A DNA stretch of 64,000 nt from Mesotaenium endlicherianum (Eukaryota; Streptophyta; Zygnematophyceae; Zygnematales; Mesotaeniaceae), in the NCBI GenBank assembly GCA_009602735.1, contig WELA01004683.1:53856-117855 (forward strand), in the 5' to 3' direction. Position 1 is the stretch's first letter. Each line of letters opens with the position of its first letter. The notes under the pieces are model-generated. The model did no database searches. It worked only from the letters and a program-made list of their open reading frames with translations, and was not told the DNA's origin. The translations under genes and the position numbers were made by a program. Of the stretch, positions 1-11,232 are shown one piece after another.

Positions 1-780
1 GGGGGGGAGCTGGCGTGTTGCTCTCCCCCCCCCTCCACCCGTTGGTAACACCAGCATGCAGTACGCAAGGGCAAGGGTGATGATGATAAGTGCTAAACCC
101 CAGGATGGGGGGGCAAGGCTTCCGGCCTGGGTTTATGATACCGGCTGTTGTTCTTTGGACACCATCTCTGGCTCCTTGTGCAAGCTCTCTCTGGACCTCG
201 TCCTTGAGAGCACTTTGATGCTCTGGGGATGGTGCAAGACAACTTTTGCTAGTCCCTGTTAGCACTCACTCATTGGCACAAAGGAAGACAGATGTGAGAG
301 CCCGAATGATTGAGTGCGGAAGCGATACAAGGGGAATTGGGATCCGAATTGGGATTGGGAAAGAGTCATGGCGGCAGGAGTGTGGTCCCCATGATGCGGC
401 AAATAACTGGTGGTAAGGAGGAGGAGTTCCGCACAAGCAATGCACTTGTGCACTCCGTGGAAGGACAAGCCCCTTCCCTCGGGGGTGTTCTACCGCCATC
501 CCTTCCCCGCATGCTGCTTCACCGGAGTAGCGCAAGGGGTGTCTGTGTGGGGGGGTGTTGACAACCTCCCCAGGAAAGTGCGCCTGCATCATTCCATCCA
601 CACAAGCCACGCTCCTACTCCCGACAACAAGCAGTGTGCTGTTGTCTACCTCTTGCTCTTCCTTCCTCTGCCTCCTCTCTCTGAGTGCACTAAACCACAT
701 GCAAAGTGCTGCCCGTACACACACCCCCTCTTCCCCCCCCCNCCTCTCCCCCTCCTCTCCTGCACTGGGCCTGCGTGCAG
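1..780. other. Flank or intron upstream of SYF1 exons
   Basis: No coding exon is recognisable here. The stretch ends in a pyrimidine-rich tract and a CAG acceptor just before position 781, so at least its right end is intron of the SYF1 gene. A single undetermined base at 742 sits inside a run of C. Earlier HAT-repeat exons expected for SYF1 are not seen and presumably lie left of the window. Confidence 0.5.
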
Positions 781-3033
781 CGGCCGCGGAGGGCGTGGAG
801 CTGGCGCAGCTGGCGGTGCACCGCAACCCGAAGCTGTGGGCCATGTGCACCGACATCGAGGAGTCGCTGGGCGGCGTGGCCAGCGTGCGGCCGCTGTACG
901 AGCAGATCCTGGACCTCAAGATCGCCACGCCCCAGATCATCATCAACTACGCCACCCTCCTGGAGGTGCCCCCCCCCTTAACCCTACCTCTCCTCCTCCG
1001 CCTACTCCCTCGCCCTCTTCCTTGCCCTCGCTCTTGGTCTTGCCCTCCCCAGGAACTTGTTCATATCTCGCGCCCCTTCTCTGGGGTCGGGGCCTCTCCA
1101 GTTGGGCATGGAAAGCAACTAGCGGCAGGAGTGGAGTGGGGTTTGGGCCATGTGGCTGAGGATCGGAGACGAAGGGAGGGAAGTGAGGCAGTAGCAGTGT
1201 GTGTGTGTGTGTGTGCGTGCCGGGAGTACTTTGAGGGCGGGCTTTTGAAAAAGGCGGGGGGCAAGAGGGCCCTCTCTTATTCTTCTTCTTCTGCCTGCCG
1301 GTGCCTGAAAGGACAAGTGGTGGGCTCCTTCTCCCATCGGCCCTCCCGCCCACATGCACTCGGCAGCTTGCTGCTGAAGCACGCGCCGGCACGCGGCAGC
1401 TCGTGCTCACTGCGCACATAGATCACTAGACATGGATGACCTTTCCTGTTTGCGTGCTTGTATGTGCGGACGACATATGTGAGGGCACGCAGACACAGAT
1501 TCTGCGGGCACACATTCGTTTGTATCGTTGCATGAGTGTGATGGCCTTCCGGATGCGGCAGCGGCGTGTCCTGTCTCCTTCTGCTTTCTCCTTCTGCTTT
1601 TCTGCCCGTGGTGGATGGCAGGCCAACAAGCGGCTCTCAGCCGCAGTGCGCATGTCTTGCCCTTGCGACTCTTCATGTGCTCAGCCACGCTCGCCATCTT
1701 CAACTCACACGGTGTCCCTGTGCGTTTGCACGTGTGTGCATGTGTGTGTGCGTGTGTGCGGGTGTGTGTGCGCGTGCGTGTGCGTGTGCGTGTGCGCGCG
1801 TGTTGTGGGGGGGCAGGAGAGCAAGTACTTTGAGGACGCGTTCAAGGTGTACGAGCGCGGGGTGCACATCTTCAAGTACCCGCACGTCAAGACCATCTGG
1901 GAGGCGTACCTGCGCAACTTTGTGATGCGCTATGGCGGCAAGAAGCTGGAGCGCGCGCGCGACCTCTTCGAGCAGGCGCTTGACACGTACCAACATGCTC
2001 TTTGTTGCCCCCCCTTTATACCCCCCCCCCCCGCTCTCCTCCCTCCCTTCCCTGCCTGCTGCCTGTCTGCTCCCTGTCGCGTCTGTGTTGGATGGTATGC
2101 CCGGCCTTGAGGGGAAAGCCAGCAGCAGCAGCTTCAGCACGCTCGTGTGGCACTCTTGCGATGCACGGGGCTGTCCAAGCTTGTCTCTTTCAACCCCTCT
2201 CCCTCTCGCTTGCTCGCTTGCAGGCCCCGAGCCAACCTGTGTCAGAACCAATGCCGCCTTCTTGGAAGCTGCAGCACCTGTATCACACACTGCCATCTCC
2301 TTCTCCTCCTGTCTTGTCGTGGCTGTATATTGCCCTCCCATGCTTGCCCTTGTTCTGGACGGCCCACCTTCATGTTACTTGTTGACCACGAAGGTTGTTT
2401 GGTTCTCCCCTGCGTCATTTTGCGGCCAACTTCTTGGTGCCAGTGAGTCTGTCTGTACACGTATGCCAGTTTTCCCCTTCCCTCCCTCTCTTCCGTTCCC
2501 ACCACCAACAGAGCTCCAGATGGTGCGCTCTAGCCCGCACCAGCAACAGAAGAACGCAAGTGCTGCAGCGTCCCACTACCTGCTAGTGATGGCCTTCCTC
2601 CAAAAACCTCTGCCAATTGGCTCGGTAGGTTTCAGCCTATTCAGCACTTTGTACGAGCAGAGCAGGCACTGCTGAGCGAGGAGGAGTAGACGGCGCCACT
2701 TCTCCTGCTTCTCTTTCTCTCCTCTGGGGTATCCAGACGTGCGTGTGCGCGTGCGCGTGAGGCTCTTCTCGGCTGATTGTCCAGCCAGCTGCTCTGACTT
2801 GTCCTCCTGCCCTCCCCTGACACCGGGCGCAGGCGCCCAAGGAGGAGTGCCGCGCGCTGTACCTGGAGTACGCGAAGCTGGAGGAGGACTACGGGCTGGC
2901 GCGCCACGCCATGGCCGTCTACGACCGCGCGGCCAAGGCGGTGCCGGACGAGCAGAAGCTGGCCGTGTACAAGCTGTTCATCAAGCGCGCGCAGGAGTAC
3001 TTTGGCGTGCCCCGCACGCGCAACATCTACGAG
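781..3033 (+). CDS. SYF1: Pre-mRNA-splicing factor SYF1 (XAB2), three internal exons, partial
   Basis: Three GC-rich exons at 781-965, 1817-1986 and 2833-3033 encode part of a HAT/TPR-repeat helical protein of the SYF1/XAB2 family, a scaffold of the Prp19-associated (NTC) spliceosome complex in the nucleus. Diagnostic stretches are LWAMCTDIEESLG, ILDLKIATPQIIINYA, RYGGKKLERARDLFEQAL, YAKLEEDYGLARHAMAVY and FGVPRTRNIYE, in the same order as in plant and animal SYF1. The first junction keeps frame (LLE joined to ESKYFED). The second does not: the donor at 1987 leaves two bases while the exon at 2833 reads from a first codon base, so one base is missing or the splice site is unusual. The introns are rich in TG repeats. 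The remaining C-terminal third is not found before the next gene at about 8 kb, so the gene is truncated here, has a very long intron, or the assembly is misjoined. Confidence 0.85.
1721..1807. repeat. TG-rich microsatellite in SYF1 intron
   Basis: An imperfect (TG)n tract with CG interruptions ends about ten bases before the acceptor of the second SYF1 exon, so it replaces the usual polypyrimidine tract with alternating purine-pyrimidine DNA. A shorter (GT)n tract lies at 1197-1215 in the same intron. Confidence 0.8.
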
Positions 3034-6000
3034 GTCTGCTCTGCTCTGCTCCTCCCTCCTCCCCTCCCTCCCTCCGTTTGCTCGCTCGCCGGTCCGCGTG
3101 CCCGTCCCTGTCCCGGTCTGTCCGTCTGTTCACCGGGCCGTGCGCTTGGCCGTCATGCCGTCCGGCCATCTGTCCGGCCATCCATCCGCTTGTTTGTTTG
3201 TCCGTCCGCCCGCTTCTGTTGTGTTGTTGATGTCTAGATCAGCTGGCTGGTTGTTCGTACAACTTCTCGTCTGCCTGGCCCTTGGTTGGGTGGTTTGTTC
3301 GTATTTGCATTGGCTGGCTGGGTAGGCCATAGTCTCTGATGACGACAGGTTTCATGTTCAAGGCTCCTCGTCAGTCTGTCAGTCAAGCAGTCGGGCAGGC
3401 TGGCTCGCTGACCGGCTCAGTCAAGTCCTTGTCGAACGTCGGCGTATCCACCACAGTGGTCGAGTCGTGGGTATGGGATGTATTTGTTTTCTCCCGGTTG
3501 GGCTTGCTCTCCTCCGCTGCTTTCGGAAGAAGAGTTTACGCTGTACTCTTTTGGAAGTTTCCCATATTTGGATCGATGCGGCGAGCTGTTGCTCCTGCTG
3601 CGTCATTACGACACCATGGGCATCATGACAACGCTGGCCCAGGGCGTCGTTGAGAGTTTGAGAGTGAAGCGTGGAGAAGTGCGTGCTTGAGGCAAGGTGA
3701 GGTGCGGGAGTAGGGGCTGGCCGGCCGTGCTCCCGGATGCAGATGGGGTGGGAGAGGGCGACGAAGCAGCAGCACGGCCCTACGGCCAGAAGCTGGTGTG
3801 TCCAGATGGGGGCGGGTGGGTGTGTCATGTGGTCAATCAGAATGTCGTTAAGCACACATTCTTTATTGACGGAGCACTGGTTTCAGGGGGTGCCGCATTG
3901 TTCTTGTTGAGATCTAAGCTGATTTTGGTATCCCAAGATGCTCATGCAGCAAATGTCTGAAGTGTACGTCATAGGTTTGTGTCATAGCTGTAACCATGTG
4001 GAGCCCTTGCCAAGGTAAGTTTCTCAAGGTTGAGTGGACTGCAAGAAAAGGAGTTAGCTGAGCAAGACATGCGGTCAATTCTGAAGAATGACGTCCTGCA
4101 TGGCGAAATGTCTAATTGGTCGAGTAACAGACAGGTCTGACAAATTGTGGAGCTCTTAAATGCGTGAGTGAAGAACGCCAAATATTAAAGCGCCCCATCA
4201 AAGCAGTCTGAAGCATATATACGGCCATAGTGTGTTGAGCTAGGACTGTACTTTTGGCTGATTGAGCCTGACCGGTGACCATGCTACTATTCTTGCACCC
4301 CCAAATATTATGATGCTGAGGCATGCAATTGGGAGCTTCTTTCTGCAGCGAATTATTTGCTTAAACTTTACTGAACCCTTCGCCATCTTCTTGTAACCAC
4401 AAAACCACTTTGCTAATCCCCTTTGCAACCTTCTTCAATATTGAGCAGCACCTGCAACTCCCACATGTCTCGACCCTCAAAGTCCACATGTTCCCCCACG
4501 TTAACTTCTTGAACTTGGAAAGCAAGCATATCGGGAATACATGCCAGCATCAATCATCTCAAATGGCAACACTTTCAGGTACAGACTTCAATCTTAATCA
4601 GACAGCCTCATACATTCTTTTAAGAAGGAACAGAAATCCTGAGGAGAAGCTGGCGTCTCTTCTCACACTACCAGACAAAATGAGCTATATTGTACCCACA
4701 TGTGTATGAAATACATAAAACTACTGTAAAGATATAATATCGGTAATTAAAACTCCCCTTAAAAAAAGCTCTGTCCCTCGACATACAGGTGAATCCCTTC
4801 TTAAGCTTTACAGAGCTTTTGCTTGTACCGTTCCCAACAAATGCTCCGCACGTATTGCACTTTTCTTCAGCTTTACATCTCATTTAGGCATCCTCATATT
4901 AAAGCAGGGCTGTCTACGAAGTTCCCTGGGAGTTCATGTTAGTCTATAATGAAACTACATGCAAGCAGGGCTACTCAAACTTGGTCTCTCCTGGACCATG
5001 TTAACATATAGTAAAGGTTGGTGAACTGAAAATAGTCATAAGATCCTGGAAGCATCGTTAAGCATGCCAACAGCATGGTCGAAATCTGAATGACCAAATA
5101 TTGGAGTCAGTCAGGTCAGACAAACTTTATATATTCACAAGAGCATACATAGGAGTAAATATTTGGTCACAAAAGATGACCTTGTGAGTGTACTCAAATG
5201 CTTAGCACCTTTGACAAGGGCTGCAAGGCATCCATTCCACCAAAAATCAGGCGCTACTAGATGAGAGCTAGTACACGTGTTAGTCTGTTGCTCGCGTTGG
5301 ATCAACTGAGAGCGAAAGTGTTTCCCTGGAGGAAAGAAAATGTGTGCTTTCAGGCAGAAAAGTCCTTCGAGAACAGTACAACATAGACTTAACAGCATTA
5401 TTAGCGCCGTATGCGGCAAAAATTGCCATCAAAAAGAGACACCATTGGCGTAGTTTCCCTACAGGTCTAAATTCAGAACCGAGGCAAGTAGTGGGCCAGA
5501 AAACTAGCAAGGGAGTACATTTGCATGGCTCCACTACCACACATCACTCGATATGCCAATCTTGATGATTGTCATATATAGCACAATATTGCCAAATATA
5601 TGCTGTAAGAAGCTACCTTCGGTTGCATGAATGCATGTCATGCAGGTACTTCTGATCGGTGGTATCAGGATAGCCATACAGATCAAAGACACCCCTTATG
5701 CATGTCTTGACTTCTGAAGGGACAGCTGCATTGTTAAGCCCAGCATGCATTTGTACTTGTTAATGTGCCAATCAGAATAGCCGAACGTAATCAATCTTGC
5801 ACGCATAGTCGATCCACAAGAAGAACACAATTGCGATCCACTAATATGAAACACCTATAGCCATTGGTCTGGAAAGGGTAACATGATGCAATTTATAATC
5901 GTATCAATTCACTAGCGGGTCGCATTAAGTCAAGAAGGCGTTGATGACAATTAAAAGTTCTTTGATGTGCAGTTCCCCACCACAACCTCACTCGACTTAC

Positions 6001-7750
6001 CTGTGCTTGCCAATCTTGAGACTGCACTTCTACCAAATGTTTCAAGCTGCACCATCCAGTGCTTGCAAGGAATAAGATATCAGTGAAGGAGGGCAAAGCA
6101 TAGAATGTCCCGACCCACTCCCTCTCCGTTCAAAACTCATCCCAGGGAAACACCATTAATGATCTCCAGGGTGACCAGTCGCTTCTGAGCAGCCGTGAGA
6201 AACAGTGAAAGTGAGGAAGTTGTGCTAGTGGGTAACTGGTGGGTAACGTGGATGGAATCTGCCTAGGACTTGCTACTGACTCGCCGAAATCGAAAGTGTG
6301 TCAGCAACTTCGTAGCACCACGTAGCACAGTGCGCACGGCACTGCATTGATACAACCGGTACATCAGGTCAAAAGGGTGTGCAATCCTGGCGAGCAAGCT
6401 ATGAAAACAGGGCACGAACCAACAGATTCTCGACAACTCAACAAATTTTTAAGCAGACAAATGGAAAACGGCTATTACGTCACGGTTGTGGCCACATCGG
6501 AAAGGGCTCTTGTTGACCAATAATAGCTGACCAAAAATTGCATAAGCCACTCACAGAACAGAGCCTCCTGCTGCTAGCGGCGTAGATGAGTCGAATAACC
6601 ATGAGAACGTCCAGACTGCTACCACTTTGTTGCGACGTCAGAATTGACCCTCCGGGCCCCCGAGATTGGCTTGGACTGCCTCATCGACCGCCCTTCGACT
6701 TCCTAACATATAGCTGAGGCCAAACCAGGCCCCACATACGATATTGCATCTACACGTGCTTCCAAAATGCCTACAACCTGCCTAAGCGACCTACAACAAA
6801 CAACTCTCGCGTATCTGCAAGTTTATCTCATCATCTGGGCCCATTAATGTGCTTGAGGTACAATGTTGTCGGTGGCAGCGCCGCTTTAAGGAACTTTTAC
6901 GTGTGAGAATCCAGGAGAATCAGTTCAATCAGATTCACCGGCAGAGGCAAGACAGGGCAAAAACTGGGAGAAACTTGCACAGACTGCAAATTTCGGACAG
7001 AGCAAGGCCGAGCGGGGCCGAGTCCAGACTCCCGGCGCCTCTACAACTGCTGCTCGCAGGCTGCTCGAGTACGTAATGCACAGTATTGCGTGCACTTGCG
7101 TCATGCCACGATAGTGCTTGGTGCTCTGGACCACAATTTGGCTGCGCCGCGAATGCATCGACTGTGCTCGACGGTGCTCGATGGTGGCTTTGTTGCTGGA
7201 CATCCAAGCAGAATACTCTTCGGCACTTTTCAGCTCAACTTTATCCCCATCATTGCCCCAGCTGACGTATACTGCAAACATGCTGCAAACTTATGCTCGC
7301 CGCCGCAGCTCTGAGGACTTACTGTGCTATCATATTTAAGATTTTATGATTTTAAAAAGTAGTCTCAATTGGTACACCTTCTCGATCGGGGGGGGGGGGT
7401 CGCAGTAAGAATCACATTTTGCGCCTTCATCCTTGCATCGTTTTGGGGGCGAAACATCACAACCTGCTCTACGCACATCCTGGTTGTGCATCTCTCCACG
7501 TAATCCTCGTGGAGCGTTAGATGCTTGACAGGTTGAGCTAAGTAAAGCTATAGTTGATGACTTTGCCATGACCTGGATTTACTAGGACTGGGACCACGAG
7601 GACCTGGAAAGTGCAAGTTACTCGAGGACAAACAGGGGGTCGTTAAGGATCTGGCTCAACCTGGCTTGCCAGGCCCGCTCAGGCCCGCTCAGACCCGCTG
7701 TAGCCCCGTTCCAAAGTTCTAGGAGAGCGGCCCTCATCTGCGAGGGCTAC
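3034..7750. other. Long non-coding interval, no gene recognised
   Basis: From 3034 to about 3700 the DNA is pyrimidine and GC rich, like the SYF1 introns. From about 3900 it changes to AT-rich sequence with short random ORFs on both strands. No further HAT-repeat exon, no other conserved domain and no RNA gene was seen. ORFs of up to 118 codons near 6.9-7.3 kb show no motif and no intron-flanked structure. A G-run of eleven lies near 7389-7400 and three short direct repeats of the form CCCGCTCAG occur at about 7670-7700. Confidence 0.6.
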
Positions 7751-7759
7751 ATCTCGGAG

Positions 7760-7772
7760 CACTATATAGAGC
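7760..7772 (+). promoter_or_regulatory. TATA-like element upstream of isocitrate lyase
   Basis: CTATATAGA lies about 185 bases before the first ATG (7952) of the isocitrate lyase transcript region and is followed by a CT-rich stretch that would be the 5' leader. The spacing suits a TATA box with transcription starting near 7795. This is inferred from sequence alone. Confidence 0.5.
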
Positions 7773-7951
7773 TCAAGCAGCCCACTCATCTTTCATTATC
7801 CTTCCAGTTTAACTATCATCCGTTGTTACTCCAGTCTTTGATTGTCATTGATTCGCGTCACTTAGTACTTTCTAATTTCCTGTTCACCGTCTTCTATCTG
7901 CGCATTCAACTTTCAGCGTGGTTCCAACTCCAGCGTTCACAGTTTGACACA

Positions 7952-8462
7952 ATGGCCGGTAAGTGCTTCGCCATTACTGTTTTTAGAAGCGGTTGTCATG
8001 GAGTATATTGATTGGGAGGTTGAATGGGTTGTGCGAGCCGCTATTTATTGTTTAAGGGACAAGCCCAAATCAATTGAGTAGGGTGCTTCGCTTGGAGTAA
8101 TGGAGTAGATGCAATACAGCTTTGATTGAAACACGTAGAAATTTAATCTGAAAACTGCTTAGCTATTTCAATCCTCTCGATTGATCACACATGCCTTGGA
8201 AAGGATTCCTGTTGCAATGCTTTCATGAACGTAGGCTTATGTAGAAATAGGCTCATGAATTGATGTTACTTTTTGGGTACCCCTTGGAAGGTCTCTGGTC
8301 TAAAGGCGTGGTTTTTCTAGTGACTATGCTATTCTTTGTGGTATAACCTGCAGTAAAGGGTAAGTCCTAGCACATGCGGCTTATTTTTTCAAATATTTTT
8401 CCTTTGCAGGAACCTTTCCTTTTGGTGCCCTTGCGGGCGCAGACCCGTCTCAGATTCGCCAT
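7952..8462 (+). other. Probable 5' leader exons of isocitrate lyase, with possible 6-nt micro-exon
   Basis: ATG at 7952 is followed after seven bases by GTAAGT. A CAG acceptor then precedes six bases (8354-8359) followed again by GTAAGT, and the exon 8410-8462 is bounded by TTTGCAG and GTAAGT. Read from the ATG these give a short peptide that does not enter the isocitrate lyase frame. They are therefore more likely untranslated leader with an upstream ORF, unless a base is missing in the assembly. The micro-exon is supported only by its splice signals. Confidence 0.4.
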
Positions 8463-11232
8463 GTAAGTCATAGCTCTGTGCTCTTTTTTTTTTTTTGGAT
8501 GAATGATTGCATGAAAAAACTTGGGGGGGGGCTTGGATGAGGGTGGCGGGCAAATCATCTGGTTGACACTTGCACTGGCGTTTTTGGCATCTTTCTGGCA
8601 TCGGTGAAATAGAAACTATGTTGTTGCAGAGCTAAGTCTGTGTGGAGGAGCAATGGGGACAGTCTTCTCCTCTTCTTCCTCTAAAGTGCCATGTCTGCAA
8701 TTGCTGATTGGTTCTGATTCAGTGCAAGTCGTCACATTTGCCAGCTAAGTCGCATTGCTTTGATGATGCGAATGCTGCCTCTGTCTCTGGCATGTGAGTC
8801 TGATCCTGTGGTGCCAGGCGTGTGAAACAGTTTGTGGAGGAAGAGCAGAGGGCATTCGATGCCGAGGTTGCCCAGGTGGAGGCATGGTGGAGGCAGGACC
8901 GCTTCAAGCTCACCATCAGGCCCTACTCCGCAGCTGATGTGGTGAAGCTGCGCGACAGCATTCCCAAGAACTACCCCTCTGCCGAGCAGGCCAAGAAGGT
9001 AACTGCCCCTCCCACACCCAGTCAAAAGATCAATGGCATGCTCTCATTCTTTGGCCAGAGGGGTGTGCCCCTGACTTGCTTTTCTTCTATGGTCTCCATG
9101 CTTTTTTGTGGCGTGCCTGACCCACTCTCGGGCATGCACAAGTGCAGGGTAGCTTCATGGGGCTGGTTGGTTGTATGTGTGACGATCCTGCCACGTGACT
9201 CTGCCAGCAACTCTCTCCCTGCCTAGTGCGGGGCTGCCTACCTCTATTGCGTCGCACTGCTGAAGTTTCTGTTTGTCTCGGGCTTCCTCTCCTCTGACGC
9301 CAAGCTTCCCATGGCCCTTGGTGTGCGTGCAGCTGTGGAGCATCCTGAAGAGGCACCAGAGCAACAAGACGTGCTCGCGCACCTTTGGCGCGCTGGACCC
9401 CGTGCAGGTGGCGCAGATGGGCAAGTACCTGGACACCATCTACGTGTCGGGCTGGCAGTGCGCGTCCACGGCCTCATCCACCAACGAGCCTGGGCCCGAC
9501 CTGGCGGACTACCCATACGACACGGTGCCCAACAAGGTGGAGCACCTGTTCCTGGCGCAGTGCTTCCACGACCGCAAGCAGCGCCAGGCGCGCATGAGCA
9601 TGAGCAAGGAGCAGCGCGCCAAGACGCCCTTCACGGACTTTCTGGCGCCGCTCATCGCCGACGCTGACACGGGCTTTGGCGGCATCAGCAACACAGTGAA
9701 GCTGGTGAAGCTGTTTGTGGAGCGCGGCGCCGCGGGCATCCACATGGAGGACCAGGCGTCGGTTACGAAGAAGTGCGGCCACATGGCGGGCAAGGTGCTG
9801 GTGTCGACGGCGGAGCACATCAACCGCCTGGTGGCGGCGCGCCTGCAGTTTGACATCATGGGCACGGAGCAGATCCTGGTTGCGCGCTCGGACTCGGTGG
9901 CGGCCACGCTCATCATGACCAACGTGGACGGGCGCGATCACCCCTTCATCCTCGGCGTGTCCAACCCCGAGATGCGTGGCCGCCCCCTCGTAGACGTGCT
10001 CATGGCGGCCACGGCGGCCGGCAAGACGGGCCCCGAGCTGCAGGCGCTGGAGGACAGCTGGATCAAGTCCGCTGACCTTCGGCTCTACTCGGAGGTGGTA
10101 GCCGACGCCATCCGCAAACTGAGCATCCCCGAGGGTGAGCGCGCGCAGCGCCTCAGCCAGTGGTTTGCCAAGTGCGACGGCTGCTCGCACAACGACATGA
10201 CGAACCTGGCGGCGCAGCTGGGCGCGGGTGGCGTGTTCTGGGACTGGGACTTGTGCCGCACGCGCGAGGGCTTCTACCGCTTCCGCGGCGGCACAAAGGC
10301 GTGCATTGCTCGTGGCTGCGCCTTTGCCCCCCACGCGGACCTGCTGTGGATGGAGACGGCCATGCCGGACATCAACCAGGCGCGCGATTTCGCGGAGGGC
10401 GTGCGCGCCAAGCACCCCGAGGTGATGCTGGCGTACAACCTGTCGCCGTCTTTCAACTGGGACGCGGCGGGCATGAACGACGCGCAGATGCAGGACTTCA
10501 TCCCCGCGCTGGGCCGCATGGGCTACTGCTGGCAGTTCATCACGCTGGCGGGCTTCCACGCCAACGCGCTCATTGCCGACACGTTTGCCAAGGACTTTGC
10601 GCAGCGCGGCATGCTGGCGTACGTGCAGGACATCCAGCGCCAGGAGCGCGTCAACGGCGTGGAGACGCTGGCACACCAGACGTGGTCGGGCGCCAACTAC
10701 TACGACCAGCTCATGAAGACGGTCACGGGCGGCATTTCCTCCACCGCCGCCATGGGCCACGGTACGACGACCTCTTTTCTCCTCCCCTCCCCTCTTTTCT
10801 CTCCCTCCCCCCCCCNNNNNNNNNNNNNNNNNNNNNNNNNNNNNNNNNNNNNNNNCCCCCGCTTGCTATCCTGTCCCTCAGGTCTTCAGCTTTGTCTTTG
10901 CTGATTAGCTGCACACACCGGCTCGCCTGTCTGACTGTTCTCAGATGCAGCACTGGTATTTTCAAGCAGTATATGATGGTGGGCACACTGGAGGCGCTTT
11001 CTATAAATTGAGGGGGGTTCGTGAGAGGGCTGGGCTGGGCCAGACTGGGCTGATCATTGGTGCATGTTTGCAGAAGAAGCCAAGGGATGGCAATTTCTGG
11101 CCCATCAGCTAAGCATGAGCTGTTTCACCTTTGCTCTGTGCAGGTGTGACTGAGGACCAGTTCGGAAGCACCTACAGCAAGTCTGCCAGCCCCAGTGCCA
11201 GCGAGGCGGTGTATGCCCGGGCAAAGATGTAA
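8461..11232 (+). CDS. ICL: Isocitrate lyase (glyoxylate cycle), peroxisomal
   Basis: Isocitrate lyase splits isocitrate into succinate and glyoxylate in the glyoxylate cycle. The coding exons are 8818-8998, 9333-10761 and 11144-11232, preceded by a start codon split across an intron (AT at 8461-8462, G at 8818), giving about 566 residues, close to the usual length of about 575 in plants. The signature KKCGH is at roughly residues 207-211, with the catalytic Cys. TGFGG, HMEDQ, ARSDS and YNLSPSFNW are also present. The protein ends in AKM, which fits a type 1 peroxisomal targeting signal. The start is uncertain: a well-placed ATG at 7952 (context CACAATGGCC) is spliced by strong GTAAGT donors toward 8410-8462, but that path enters the 8818 exon one base out of frame. 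The last intron contains a 40-base N gap (10816-10855) and loses no coding sequence. Confidence 0.95.
10816..10855. other. Assembly gap (N) in isocitrate lyase intron
   Basis: Forty Ns flanked on both sides by runs of C. The exons on either side (ending 10761, starting 11144) join in frame through a glycine codon, so nothing coding is missing. Confidence 0.95.

Noticed and set aside
266-946. Long minus-strand open frame opposite the SYF1 region
   Set aside because: It is low-complexity, contains an undetermined base and is antisense to well-supported SYF1 coding sequence.
5135-5540. Overlapping minus-strand ORFs with hydrophobic stretches
   Set aside because: No conserved domain, and two frames are equally open; AT-rich random ORFs are likely.
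6925-7281. 118-codon minus-strand ORF near 7 kb
   Set aside because: No motif, no splice structure, and overlapping ORFs of similar length on both strands.
9474-10760. 428-codon minus-strand open frame opposite isocitrate lyase
   Set aside because: It is a mirror of the GC-rich isocitrate lyase exon; Arg/His/Val-rich composition is typical of an antisense shadow.
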